Of a DNA stretch of 64,000 nucleotides, positions 42,793-51,680 are shown in pieces; position 1 is the first letter of the stretch, and each line of letters starts with the position of its first letter. The notes under the pieces are model-generated. The model did not search any database and had not been told where the DNA came from. It worked only from the letters and a program-made list of their open reading frames with translations. Source of the stretch: an uncultured Bulleidia sp. (lineage in GTDB: Bacteria; Bacillota_I; Bacilli_A; Erysipelotrichales; Erysipelotrichaceae); contig CAMUDN010000009.1 of assembly GCA_947087645.1 (NCBI GenBank), forward strand, positions 1-64,000, read 5' to 3'. The position numbers and the translations under genes were made by a program.

Positions 42793-44643
42793 ATGCGAAC
42801 TAATGAGTTACTTAATAATTTTGAAAAATATAATTTTTTAACGATTGAAGATATCGCTGAAAACTTAGATATTTCGTTACGAACAGCTCAAAATGAGCTT
42901 AATTTGTTACGGGATATAGCAAGTGGTTATACGATTGAATATTCAGATTTATTAGGCTATTTTTTAAATATTAATGATCCAGTTAAATATGCTGAATTAC
43001 GGAAAAAGTATAAACAAATTATTGAACTTAATTATGATGATCGTAAAAAAGTTATTTTAGGAACACTTCTATTGAATTTTGACTATATTACTGTTTTTGA
43101 ATTATGTAAAAAAGTACAAGTCAGCGATTCCCAAGTTCGCAAAATTTTAAAAGAAATTTCAAATACATTATTGCAATATCGTTTGGTAATGGTTTGTAAA
43201 GCTCATTATGGTTTTAAAATAAACGGTGATTTTTCGGATCGGATGCATGTTTTAGTTAACTTATTGCATAGTAGTGATAAATGTATTCAAGCTATCTTAG
43301 GATTTCTTTTTACGCCTAAACAGTATGATGATATACATGTGAAATTAGTATGTATATCTACTGCTTATAAATGGTCAATCGATGATCACCAAGCAAAAAC
43401 AATTATTGATTGGTTAATTATCTTAAAACAAATGCAGAAAAATATAAATGATAATCACAAGTTAAAAAAAGAACAATTATTATATCAGATTATAGGCGCA
43501 TATTATGATCTTAGTAATGTGCCAAAAGATGCTTTTATTTGGTTTGAAGATGCTTTATCTGTATTGCTTAAATGTTCACTAAATAATCTATCTTATCAAG
43601 ATGTGTGTTGTTTAATTAATAATTTTTTAACGACGAAAATTACGGAAAATTTACGCATTATAAGAAATGATAAAGAGTTTATAAGATTGTTAAGTTTACA
43701 TACTGTTTTTATGCTTGACCGTTTATATAAAAATATTCATGTTTGGAATCCGTATGCAAAAAATTTAAGTCAAACTTGTCCAATTGCTTTTATTCAAGCC
43801 GTTTTATTAGCTAAAGAAATTGAAAATAAATATCACTTAAAAGTAAATGTTGAAGAAATAGGATTATTAGCAATGCATATTGCTAATGCTATTGAACAAG
43901 CAAATAGATGTCGTAATGAACAAGTTTATCATATTGGTGTTGTTTGTCCATTAGGTGGTGGAGTATCTGAATGGATAAGACGACAGCTTTGCCATATTTT
44001 TGAAAGGGCTAAAATTAAAAATTTTGCTCTAGCACAGATGGATGAGTTAAAGAAATTTAAACCAGATTTAATTTTTTCTATAACCACTTTAACAGTTAAT
44101 TTTAAATGCCCAATTATTAAACTTGATGATGAGAATATTAATTTTTTTCGTAAGAATGAAGTAAATAACTATTTAGAACAAATTACTTTTTTTGCTCAAA
44201 CAACTGATTTTTGGCATTTATTTTATAAAGAATCATTTCAGGTAATTGATGAATGTACAGATTATAATTCTTTATTAGAACAAAGAGCATTAGTGATGGA
44301 ACAACTTCAAAAACAAAAAGGATATGCGAAATCACTCATGGAACGGGAGAAATATTTATCGACAATTTATCAAAATGGTATTGCTATTCCTCATCCTTTA
44401 GAAATGCATGGTCAACATAATCGTATTGATGTATCAATTTTACCTAAAGGTATTAAAGGTGGTAGTACAAGTCCAATTATTATATTTATGATTGGCTTAA
44501 AGGCTAATGATTTATATATGCATCAACTTATTTCAAAGTATTTAGTGCGTTTATCACAGAATAAATATAGTGTTGAAAAGTTAGTTAAGGTAAAGAATTT
44601 TAAAGAATTTATACATGTTTTGAAATTGAGTTTACAAGATTAA
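42793..44643 (+). CDS. PRD-containing transcriptional regulator with EIIB and EIIA domains
   Basis: A 616-aa BglG/MtlR/LicR-type regulator. N-terminal HTH (FLTIEDIAENLDISLRTAQNE, about 16-36, quoted with one break), a second HTH (about 80-125), PRD domains (about 170-390), an EIIB-like domain with VVCPLGGGVSEW (Cys, about 398) and a C-terminal EIIA domain with H534 in GIAIPHPLEMH. It responds to PTS phosphorylation and probably controls the adjacent operon. SD AAAGGAGG precedes the ATG. Confidence 0.9.
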   Translation: MRTNELLNNFEKYNFLTIEDIAENLDISLRTAQNELNLLRDIASGYTIEYSDLLGYFLNINDPVKYAELRKKYKQIIELNYDDRKKVILGTLLLNFDYITVFELCKKVQVSDSQVRKILKEISNTLLQYRLVMVCKAHYGFKINGDFSDRMHVLVNLLHSSDKCIQAILGFLFTPKQYDDIHVKLVCISTAYKWSIDDHQAKTIIDWLIILKQMQKNINDNHKLKKEQLLYQIIGAYYDLSNVPKDAFIWFEDALSVLLKCSLNNLSYQDVCCLINNFLTTKITENLRIIRNDKEFIRLLSLHTVFMLDRLYKNIHVWNPYAKNLSQTCPIAFIQAVLLAKEIENKYHLKVNVEEIGLLAMHIANAIEQANRCRNEQVYHIGVVCPLGGGVSEWIRRQLCHIFERAKIKNFALAQMDELKKFKPDLIFSITTLTVNFKCPIIKLDDENINFFRKNEVNNYLEQITFFAQTTDFWHLFYKESFQVIDECTDYNSLLEQRALVMEQLQKQKGYAKSLMEREKYLSTIYQNGIAIPHPLEMHGQHNRIDVSILPKGIKGGSTSPIIIFMIGLKANDLYMHQLISKYLVRLSQNKYSVEKLVKVKNFKEFIHVLKLSLQD

Positions 44644-44659
44644 AGAAAGGAGAATTATT

Positions 44660-45697
44660 ATGGAAAATATATTAATTGAATTGTCTAATGCAGATGCTAT
44701 TGCTGCTGATGAAGTAGAGGTTCGAGAAGTAATTAAAAAATATGCTGCTAAAGGTTGGCATGGACAAACGGATGGTATGGGTAGTCTTGTTTATACCAAA
44801 AAAGCAAAAAATCCACATGCTAAGAGTGTAATGTTATATGCGCATATGGATGAAGTTGGTTTCATGGTACGTAATGTCAGTGATTTGGGCTTGCTTCGTT
44901 TAATTAAAGTTGGGGGAACACAGATTAAAGCAATGGATCATCAAGAAGTTCGTATTACGACAAGAAAGAGGGAAAAATTTCTTGGTATTTTAAATAATTA
45001 TTCCGAACCGGGACAGACAGATGAAATTTATGTTGATATGGGTGCACACAATGCTATGGAAATTAGTGAATTAGGAATTACAACTGGCGATATGGTAACT
45101 TTTAATAGCTCATGTGTGCCTTCGGCTATTCCTGGTGTTTTTATGGGAAAGGCAATGGATGATCGTTTAGGTTGTTTGGTGTTATTAAGGCTTATGGAAG
45201 AATTAAAAGATATTGATTTAGATTTTAATTTACATATGGCTTTTACTTCAAGTGAGGAAGTTGGTATTCGTGGAGCTAAAACTGTAACTCAATTAATTAA
45301 ACCCGATTGTGCCATTATTGTTGATGTAGCAACTTTTCCTAATCCGTTTGATCGTTCTTTTAAAAATCAGCGACAAGTAGGTAAAGGACCACTTCTTACT
45401 CATTTCGATCGTACTTTAAGTCCAAATAAAAAATTACTTTATTATGTTAAAGATATTGCTTTGCAGAATAATATACCGTTGCAATTAGATTTATTTAATA
45501 CGGGTGGTACTGATGGAGGTGAAGCACATAAAGTTGGTAAAGGTATTCCTAGTGTGGTAACAATTTTACCGGTTCGTATGGGACATGCACCATATTCGAT
45601 TGTACAAATATCAGACATTGAGGAAACAGTATTATGGCACTATAAAGTATTAACAGATTTAACGACCGAAAAGATAAGCCAATTTAGCATATTTTAA
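44660..45697 (+). CDS. M42-family aminopeptidase (FrvX/YpdE-like)
   Basis: A 345-aa dinuclear zinc aminopeptidase. Metal-site sequences: LYAHMDEVGFMV, GKAMDDRLGCLVLL, FTSSEEVGIRGA, IIVDVATFP and GGTDGGEAHKV. M42 proteins are sometimes misnamed endoglucanases. In E. coli, M42 (frvX, ypdE) genes also sit within PTS operons, so presence here is a recurring association. It removes N-terminal residues from peptides in the cytosol. Confidence 0.9.
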   Translation: MENILIELSNADAIAADEVEVREVIKKYAAKGWHGQTDGMGSLVYTKKAKNPHAKSVMLYAHMDEVGFMVRNVSDLGLLRLIKVGGTQIKAMDHQEVRITTRKREKFLGILNNYSEPGQTDEIYVDMGAHNAMEISELGITTGDMVTFNSSCVPSAIPGVFMGKAMDDRLGCLVLLRLMEELKDIDLDFNLHMAFTSSEEVGIRGAKTVTQLIKPDCAIIVDVATFPNPFDRSFKNQRQVGKGPLLTHFDRTLSPNKKLLYYVKDIALQNNIPLQLDLFNTGGTDGGEAHKVGKGIPSVVTILPVRMGHAPYSIVQISDIEETVLWHYKVLTDLTTEKISQFSIF

Positions 45698-45717
45698 AAA
45701 TAAGGAAGGATAATTTT

Positions 45718-46038
45718 ATGAAGCAAAAAGAGATTTTAACAATCATTTCTAGTTCTGGTGAAAGTAAAGGAAAAGCATTTGAGGCATTAACATGTGTCAA
45801 AAAAGGAGAATTTACAGAAGCTCGAAAAAAATTAGCCCAAGCTCGTCAATTAGATATTGAAGCCCATAAATTACAAACGGAATTGATTAGTCAATCATTA
45901 GCTGAAGGCCATGAAAATGATGTTGATTTATTAATGGTTCATGCACAGGATCACTATATGACAAGTCAATTAGCAAGAGATTTAATTGAAGTACTTATTG
46001 ATACATTTGAAGCAATTAGTAAAAAGGAGGAAAGATAA
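45718..46038 (+). CDS. PTS lactose/cellobiose-family EIIA
   Basis: A 106-aa helical EIIA. The active-site His lies in LLMVHAQDHYMTSQLARDL, typical of the Lac family, and AFEALTCVKKGEFTEAR is at the N-terminus. It receives phosphate from HPr and passes it to the EIIB encoded 2 bp downstream. Substrate cannot be read from EIIA. Confidence 0.93.
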   Translation: MKQKEILTIISSSGESKGKAFEALTCVKKGEFTEARKKLAQARQLDIEAHKLQTELISQSLAEGHENDVDLLMVHAQDHYMTSQLARDLIEVLIDTFEAISKKEER

Positions 46039-46040
46039 TT

Positions 46041-46364
46041 ATGAATATTTTACTTTGCTGTGCAGGTGGTTTTTCTACCAATATGATGATGCAACGCATG
46101 AAAGAGGTCATTAAAAATAGTAAAAAATTAGAGTTAAAAGATTTTAATTTTAAGGCTATTCCAGCTGATGCATTAGAGGATGACATAGATGATTGGGATG
46201 TTGTTTTAATTGGTCCACAAATCACTCATAAAGTTGATCATATCAAAGCTGTTTTGGAACCAAAAGGTATTCCTTTTGCGGTCATTGATAAAGATGTTTA
46301 TGGTGAAATGGATGGGGCAACAGTCTTGAAATTAGCCTTAGTAACATATAAAAAAAGTCATTAA
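46041..46364 (+). CDS. PTS lactose/cellobiose-family EIIB
   Basis: A 107-aa EIIB with the phospho-cysteine at C7 in LLCCAGGFSTNMMM, and VVLIGPQITHKVDHIK later. It takes phosphate from EIIA and phosphorylates the incoming sugar on EIIC. Confidence 0.93.
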   Translation: MNILLCCAGGFSTNMMMQRMKEVIKNSKKLELKDFNFKAIPADALEDDIDDWDVVLIGPQITHKVDHIKAVLEPKGIPFAVIDKDVYGEMDGATVLKLALVTYKKSH

Positions 46365-46409
46365 ATTAATTAAATATTGGGGTATTTAAATAGATTAAAG
46401 GAGAATGAT

Positions 46410-47729
46410 ATGTTTAAAAAATTTGAAGCTTTTATGAATAAGTACTTTATACCTTTAGCTCATAAAGTTGATAATCAGATTCACCTTAGAGCTATCAAAG
46501 CTGGTATGGTTGCAATGATACCATTTACAATTATCGGAAGTTTCTTTGCTATTTTACCAGCTTTACCTAATATGCTTGCTAAAACGAATCCAATTAGTCA
46601 GGCAATTTTAGCTAATGAAGCACTATTTGATTTAGCAATCACTTTATCAATTGGTTTTATTGGTTTATATTCATGTATTGCAATTACTTATAATTTAGCA
46701 AGATCATATAAATTGAATATCGTAGGAGCTGTAACCTTAAGTATATTTGGATATTTGTTTATGACCGTGGTATTAACTAAAGATGGGGGATTGTCATTAG
46801 CTAATTTTGGTTCGAAAGGGCTTTTTACTGCCATGATAGTTTCTATTTTAACGACTGAAATTTATCGTTTATGTTTAAATGGACATTTAACTATCAGAAT
46901 GCCTGAAGGGGTACCTGATTTTGTATCACAGTCTTTTGAAATGATACCAGTTACTTTAATAGTTGGGGGTATTTTTATCCTTGCACGTCTTTTCTTTTTA
47001 AATACAATTGGTGAATTGCCACCAACTTTATTAACTAAATTCTTGAGTCCACTAGTTGGCTCAATGGATAATCCATGGGCTGTTTTAGCATTGAATTTCT
47101 GTATTTCCTTGATTTTCTTTTTTGGTATTCATTCATCGGTTTTTTCACCAATTACTCGGCCGATAATGGTTGCTTTTATTGCTGAGAATATTGCAGCTTT
47201 TAAAGCTGGTCAAGCAATTCCACATTTTTATACAGCTGGAGCATGTAGTGCTTTCTTTGGCTTTACGGGTTGTGGTATATCTATTGGCTGTATTATTGCT
47301 TGTCTTTTCTCAAAGCTTAAACGATATAGAGAAATAGGAAAGATTTCTTTATTCCCAGCTTTATTTGGTATAAATGAACCGATTTTATTTGGGGCACCAA
47401 TTATTTTAAATCCAATTATGTTTATTCCACATGTTTTTGGCGGAGCAATTATAGGTACTTTACCTTTATTTTTAATGCATTGGGGATTAATCAGTAAACC
47501 TATTTTTGATCCACCATATGTAGGTGTTTTCTTAGAAGGATTTTTAACAAATGGTGATTGGCGTTCAATTTTAGCTAATTTATTGCAATTAGTTTTAACG
47601 ATAGGTATTTATTGGCCTTTCTTTAAAATTATTGAAAGACAAGAATTGTTACAAGAGAAAGCAAAAGAAAAAGAAATATTTAATGCTGAAGAAAATAAAT
47701 TACTGGATGATATGGATCTAGATTTCTAA
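46410..47729 (+). CDS. PTS cellobiose/diacetylchitobiose-type EIIC permease
   Basis: About 439 aa, polytopic. Family stretches: NQIHLRAIKAGMVAMIPFTI, LFGINEPILFGAPIILNPI (the conserved NEP(I/V)LFG loop) and FFGIHSSVF. The start is ATG 46410 after SD AAAGGAG (46397-46403); an earlier alternative start at 46377 lacks an SD. It is of the Lac-family EIIC type for beta-linked disaccharides or modified sugars. Confidence 0.93.
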   Translation: MFKKFEAFMNKYFIPLAHKVDNQIHLRAIKAGMVAMIPFTIIGSFFAILPALPNMLAKTNPISQAILANEALFDLAITLSIGFIGLYSCIAITYNLARSYKLNIVGAVTLSIFGYLFMTVVLTKDGGLSLANFGSKGLFTAMIVSILTTEIYRLCLNGHLTIRMPEGVPDFVSQSFEMIPVTLIVGGIFILARLFFLNTIGELPPTLLTKFLSPLVGSMDNPWAVLALNFCISLIFFFGIHSSVFSPITRPIMVAFIAENIAAFKAGQAIPHFYTAGACSAFFGFTGCGISIGCIIACLFSKLKRYREIGKISLFPALFGINEPILFGAPIILNPIMFIPHVFGGAIIGTLPLFLMHWGLISKPIFDPPYVGVFLEGFLTNGDWRSILANLLQLVLTIGIYWPFFKIIERQELLQEKAKEKEIFNAEENKLLDDMDLDF

Positions 47730-47739
47730 GGAGGTAATT

Positions 47740-48798
47740 ATGTCTTTACAACGTGTCCAAAAGTTTTTAAAAGAAAAAGGAATTGAAGCTTTATTAGTTA
47801 AGCATATTCCAAGTAAATTATTTATTAATTCTCGATCTGGTAGTGGTATTTATGTTTTAGTTATGCCACAAAAAGCTGTTCAATTTTATGATGGTCGTTA
47901 TCGTTGTGAGGTTGCAGAATTGACAAGAGGTTTTGAAAATATTGAAGTTAATGGTCGACATTATATTGAATCAATAATTGAATTTGTCAAAAAAGAACAG
48001 ATAAATACTCTTTATGTTGAACCAAAAGGCTTAAGTTTAGGAGAATTTCAAGCACTATCTAAAGAAGTGAATACGGTATTAGCTAAGGATTGGATTGCCA
48101 CGATAAGATCGGTAAAAACAAATGAACAGATTGAATATGTAAAAGATGTTTGTCGCATGACAGATAATGTTTTTCATAACGTACTTACCAAAATTAAATT
48201 AGGTATGAGTGAAAAAGAATTATCTGGTTGGATTAATTATTATGCAATGGCAGAAGGGGCTGAAAAAATGTCTTTTGAAACGATTGTTTGTAGTGGTAAG
48301 AGAACTTCTTTACCACATGGTCGGCCAACAGATAAGGTGCTTAATTATGGTGATACATTGATTATGGATTTTGGCTTAGTACATAATTTTTATCAATCAG
48401 ATATGACACGTACTGTTTTCTTAGGTGAAGTTTCAGCTAAAATGCGTCATATATATGAAACAGTACATAAGGCACAAGTATCAGCTATTAAGGCTATTAA
48501 GGTTGGTAAAAAAGGTAAAGAAATTGATGCTGTGGCACGGCAAATAATTAGTGATGCTGGATATGGGACATATTTTTCACATGGCTTAGGACATGGTATT
48601 GGTTTAGGTAGTGATTTACCAATGTTAGCACCAGATAGTGAAATGATTCTTGAAAATGGTATGATCATGAGTTGTGAACCAGGTATTTATATACCTGATT
48701 TAGGGGGTGTACGCATTGAAGATGATGTTCTTTTAGCTGATGACCATGGTCAACCTTTAAATAAAACAGCAAAAGATTTAGTTGTTTTGGAGGTTTAA
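47740..48798 (+). CDS. M24-family Xaa-Pro aminopeptidase (YpdF-like)
   Basis: A 352-aa metallopeptidase of pita-bread fold. Metal ligands: Asp in LIMDFGLVHNFYQSDMTRT (two Asp), His in SHGLGHGIGL, Glu in SCEPGIYIP, and Glu in GVRIEDDVLL. It removes N-terminal residues before proline. Together with the M42 gene it reproduces the ypdE/ypdF pair next to a PTS in E. coli. Confidence 0.92.
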   Translation: MSLQRVQKFLKEKGIEALLVKHIPSKLFINSRSGSGIYVLVMPQKAVQFYDGRYRCEVAELTRGFENIEVNGRHYIESIIEFVKKEQINTLYVEPKGLSLGEFQALSKEVNTVLAKDWIATIRSVKTNEQIEYVKDVCRMTDNVFHNVLTKIKLGMSEKELSGWINYYAMAEGAEKMSFETIVCSGKRTSLPHGRPTDKVLNYGDTLIMDFGLVHNFYQSDMTRTVFLGEVSAKMRHIYETVHKAQVSAIKAIKVGKKGKEIDAVARQIISDAGYGTYFSHGLGHGIGLGSDLPMLAPDSEMILENGMIMSCEPGIYIPDLGGVRIEDDVLLADDHGQPLNKTAKDLVVLEV

Positions 48799-49989
48799 AT
48801 GGATAATTTTGATAAAATTTTTGATCGTACAAAAGGAAATGCTCGGAAGTGGGCAGCGGATGTTATTAAAAATAAATTTCATATTGATAGTAACAATGAT
48901 CCTATTCCCATGGATTTAGCAGATATTGATTTTGCAACAGCACCAGCAGTTGCTAAAGCAATTATTGAGCGAGCAAAAGTTCCTGATTATTCTTATACAT
49001 ATATTCCTGATTCGTGTTATGAAGCGATCATTAATTTTAATGCTAAGAGATTTCATCTTAATTTAGACAAAGAATGGTTGAAATTGACTTATGGTACAGT
49101 ATCTACTTTACATTATTTAGTTCAAGCACTCACTAAAAAAGGTGATGCAATAATGTTTCATACACCTGTTTATGCACCTTTTTATGAAGCTGTAGTAGAT
49201 AATTGTCGGCAAGCAATTTTTAGTCCTTTACAGTTAATTAATGGCCAGTATAGTATGAATTTTGAACAAATGGAAAGAGATATTATAGCTAAAAAAGTTA
49301 AGGTCTTTATCCTTTGTAATCCGCAAAACCCATCAGGACGTATTTGGACTAAAAAAGAGTTATGGACTTTATGCGATCTTTGTTTGCGTCATAAAGTGAT
49401 TGTCATTTCTGATGAAATTCATCGTGATATTGTATTTGATCGTCATCAATTTACATCTTTATTTCAAGCTCATTTAGCAATAAAAGAAAATAGTATCCTT
49501 TGTTGCTCACCAAATAAAAGTTTTAATTTAGGCGGCTTAAAATCATCTTATATTGCTATTCCTAATGAAAAATTACGGCATAAAATTTATCAACATTTAA
49601 AAGCTAATGCTATTACTTCACCAAATGTTTTTGTCGTTCCAGCTTTACAAGCAGCTTATAATAATGCTTGTCAATGGCTAGATGAAATGGTAGCTTATGT
49701 AGCTGAAAATCATCGTTTTTTAGAAGAATATATAGCTCAAAATATGCCTCTTTGGCAAGTTATGAAATGTAATTCGAGTTTTTTAGCTTGGATCAATGGG
49801 CAAGCTTATTTTAAAAATGAAGAAGAAATGGATCATTTTTTTCAGTACTGTAATATTTGTATAGTTAAAGGAAGTTACTTTATTGATAATGCAGATGGTT
49901 GGTTTCGTTTATCAATTGGTATGCCAAGAAATCTTTTACAAAAAGCTTTAGAACGAATGAAATTAGCATATGATCATCATATTAAATAA
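48799..49989 (+). CDS. MalY/PatB-type aminotransferase or C-S beta-lyase
   Basis: A 396-aa PLP fold-type I enzyme. The PLP lysine is in SPNKSFNLGGL; NPQNPSGRIWTKKEL and VISDEIHRDIVF are family motifs; DLADIDFATAPAV is near the N-terminus, as in PatB/MalY. It probably splits cystathionine or other Cys S-conjugates to pyruvate, ammonia and a thiol. Its ATG follows the M24 stop without a gap, so it acts with the peptidases, perhaps on Cys-containing conjugates released by them. Confidence 0.85.
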   Translation: MDNFDKIFDRTKGNARKWAADVIKNKFHIDSNNDPIPMDLADIDFATAPAVAKAIIERAKVPDYSYTYIPDSCYEAIINFNAKRFHLNLDKEWLKLTYGTVSTLHYLVQALTKKGDAIMFHTPVYAPFYEAVVDNCRQAIFSPLQLINGQYSMNFEQMERDIIAKKVKVFILCNPQNPSGRIWTKKELWTLCDLCLRHKVIVISDEIHRDIVFDRHQFTSLFQAHLAIKENSILCCSPNKSFNLGGLKSSYIAIPNEKLRHKIYQHLKANAITSPNVFVVPALQAAYNNACQWLDEMVAYVAENHRFLEEYIAQNMPLWQVMKCNSSFLAWINGQAYFKNEEEMDHFFQYCNICIVKGSYFIDNADGWFRLSIGMPRNLLQKALERMKLAYDHHIK

Positions 49990-49990
49990 T

Positions 49991-50016
49991 AAAAAAGAGA
50001 CAATGTCTCTTTTTTT
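49991..50016. terminator. Terminator between the PTS operon and the convergent AKR gene
   Basis: 11-bp stem AAAAAAGAGAC / GTCTCTTTTTT with an AAT loop; symmetric enough to serve both directions. Confidence 0.85.
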
Positions 50017-50863
50017 AAAAGTCACAATTATCAGGATCAATATCACTTGGTCCATAATTAGGAATTTTATCTAATAGCTTTATATCTTTATCACATAAGT
50101 GAAAATCATGTAAATGGTTATATTCTTCTAAATCATCTAAGTCATCACTTTGAACAAGTGGAATAACATTTTTATCGAGGAGATAACGAGCACAGATAAT
50201 ACGTGGTGAAACATTATATTTTTGGGCAAATATGTTAATTTGTTTGGAAGATAGAATAGCTTGATGGTCAGGAGGTAGAAAGCCAATAGTTTGAATACAA
50301 TGTAAGTGAGCGCTATCTAAATTATCATGAAAAGGGAAGCCAGGATAAAAACGAGCTTGATTGACCATCGGAGAGATATTTGACAATTCTAGGTATTCTT
50401 CAATATGTTTAGCTTGACAATTGCCAATACCAATAGCATGAACTTTACCTTCACGATATAAAGATTCAAGGGCAAGCCATGTTTCTTTTTGAATGATATG
50501 ATGTTGTTTACGAAATTGAATAGGATTAGGCCAATTAATGATAAATAAATCAATATAATCGGTTTTAAATACTTTTAAAACATGACCAAAATAACGTTTA
50601 ACACCATTCATACCATGATCACTATTTTGTAATTTAGCACTTAAAAATAAATCATGTCGAGAAACTTTACTATCTTCAATTGCTTGTTGGATAAGCGGAA
50701 AAGAAGAAGGGTTAGCAGGTAAGTCTAAATGTCGAAAACCGAAGTTTAAAGCTCGCAAAAGATTGTTATAAGTACATTCAGGACTTTTTAAATCAATGCG
50801 ATAACCAGGGTAAGGAATACAAATTCCGTTATGTAAGGTAGTAATTCGAAATGCTTTTTTCAT
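50015..50863 (-). CDS. Aldo/keto-reductase-fold protein lacking catalytic Tyr and His
   Basis: A 282-aa AKR family member by overall pattern: FGFRHLDLPA, SRHDLFLSAKLQN, YIDLFIINWPNP, LESLYREGKVHAIGIGNC, SPMVNQARFYPG and a PDxxxF-like tail. Of the D-Y-K-H tetrad, D47 and K77 remain. The Tyr position (DxAxxY) is P52, and the His (usually LIHWP) is N110. The NADPH phosphate-binding IPKS is VQSD. So it is unlikely to be a standard reductase. No SD; TATAAT (50870-50875, minus strand) stands 6 nt before the ATG. Confidence 0.8.
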   Translation of the reverse strand: MKKAFRITTLHNGICIPYPGYRIDLKSPECTYNNLLRALNFGFRHLDLPANPSSFPLIQQAIEDSKVSRHDLFLSAKLQNSDHGMNGVKRYFGHVLKVFKTDYIDLFIINWPNPIQFRKQHHIIQKETWLALESLYREGKVHAIGIGNCQAKHIEEYLELSNISPMVNQARFYPGFPFHDNLDSAHLHCIQTIGFLPPDHQAILSSKQINIFAQKYNVSPRIICARYLLDKNVIPLVQSDDLDDLEEYNHLHDFHLCDKDIKLLDKIPNYGPSDIDPDNCDF

Positions 50864-50966
50864 ACTTTAATTATAACCTATTTTTAAAAATGTAGGACAA
50901 AGAAAATAAGTTCCGTCTCCTTATAATTGATTATTTTATAATATAAATATAGAAAAGAGGTATAGT

Positions 50967-51131
50967 ATGCAAGTCAAAGATAAAGAAGTGGAAAAGCTGA
51001 TGAATCTTAAAGAACTAAGTTTTTTTAAAGTTTTTAAATTCTTTTCTTTTGATGATTATTTGCGTATATTAGATGAGGTTGAATGGCCAAGCGATGAGAA
51101 AGATAAGCAACATGAAAGTGATGACTTTTAG
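50967..51131 (+). CDS. Small acidic protein (54 aa), unknown
   Basis: ATG with SD AAAAGAGG opens 54 codons: helical charged start (MQVKDKEVEKLMNLKELS), aromatic middle (FFKVFKFFSFDDYLRI) and acidic end (EWPSDEKDKQHESDDF). No family recognised. It ends just before the promoter of rplK, so it is a separate small unit. Confidence 0.5.
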   Translation: MQVKDKEVEKLMNLKELSFFKVFKFFSFDDYLRILDEVEWPSDEKDKQHESDDF

Positions 51132-51134
51132 TTG

Positions 51135-51164
51135 TTGACTAAATTCCTTTGTTTAGTGTAAAGT
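51135..51164 (+). promoter_or_regulatory. Promoter of rplK-rplA
   Basis: -35 TTGACT (51135-51140) and -10 TAAAGT (51159-51164), 18-bp spacing, about 90 bp upstream of rplK. Confidence 0.5.
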
Positions 51165-51183
51165 ATAAGGGCATATTTATGTA

Positions 51184-51254
51184 TGCAACGTGCGTGGGAG
51201 AAGAGCAATTCTTCGTTGAACCACAGCATGTGGATAGAAATAGGAGGAAACCAC
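51184..51254 (+). promoter_or_regulatory. Structured leader of rplK-rplA, possible L1 autoregulation site
   Basis: The untranslated leader has two inverted repeats: GAAGA-GCAAT-TCTTC near 51199-51214 and CCAC-AGCAT-GTGG near 51221-51233, then SD AGGAGG before the ATG. In many bacteria L1 represses its own operon by binding a leader stem that mimics 23S rRNA; assignment here is by position only. Confidence 0.4.
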
Positions 51255-51680
51255 ATGGCAAAGAAAAAAATTGCAAAGATAGCTAAGCTACAATTCCCTG
51301 CTGGTGGAGCAAAACCAGGTCCAGCATTAGCATCAGCTGGTATTAATATGCCTAAATTTTGTACAGCATTTAATGATGCGACGAAAGATCGTCATGGCGA
51401 TATCGTGCCTGTTATAATTACTGCTTATGAAGATAAGTCATTTGATTTTGTAATTAAGACAACACCAGCTGCCAATTTATTAAAGAAAGCAGCCGGTATT
51501 CAAAAGGCATCTGGAACACCTAAGACAGTTAAAGCAGGTAAGATTACCGAAGCTCAATTACGGGAAATAGCAGAGTATAAGATGCCAGATTTAAATGCAA
51601 ATACCGTTGAAGCAGCAATGAAGATTGTGGCAGGTACAGCACGTAATATGGGTATTGAAATTGAAGGAGGATCTAACTAA
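51255..51680 (+). CDS. rplK: 50S ribosomal protein L11
   Basis: 141 aa, the standard L11 length: KIAKLQFPAGGAKPGPALAS, NMPKFCTAFNDATK, KTTPAANLLKKAAG and the C-terminal rRNA-binding IAGTARNMGIEI-type end (VAGTARNMGIEIEG). It binds the GTPase-associated region of 23S rRNA. ATG 51255 follows SD TAGGAGG. The reading frame is open further upstream through the leader, but that part is not L11. Its stop overlaps the rplA ATG. Confidence 0.98.
   Translation: MAKKKIAKIAKLQFPAGGAKPGPALASAGINMPKFCTAFNDATKDRHGDIVPVIITAYEDKSFDFVIKTTPAANLLKKAAGIQKASGTPKTVKAGKITEAQLREIAEYKMPDLNANTVEAAMKIVAGTARNMGIEIEGGSN

Noticed and set aside
44660..45697. Calling the M42 gene an endoglucanase that serves a cellobiose PTS.
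   Set aside because: The metal-site motifs are those of M42 aminopeptidases; the glucanase name is a historical annotation for this family.
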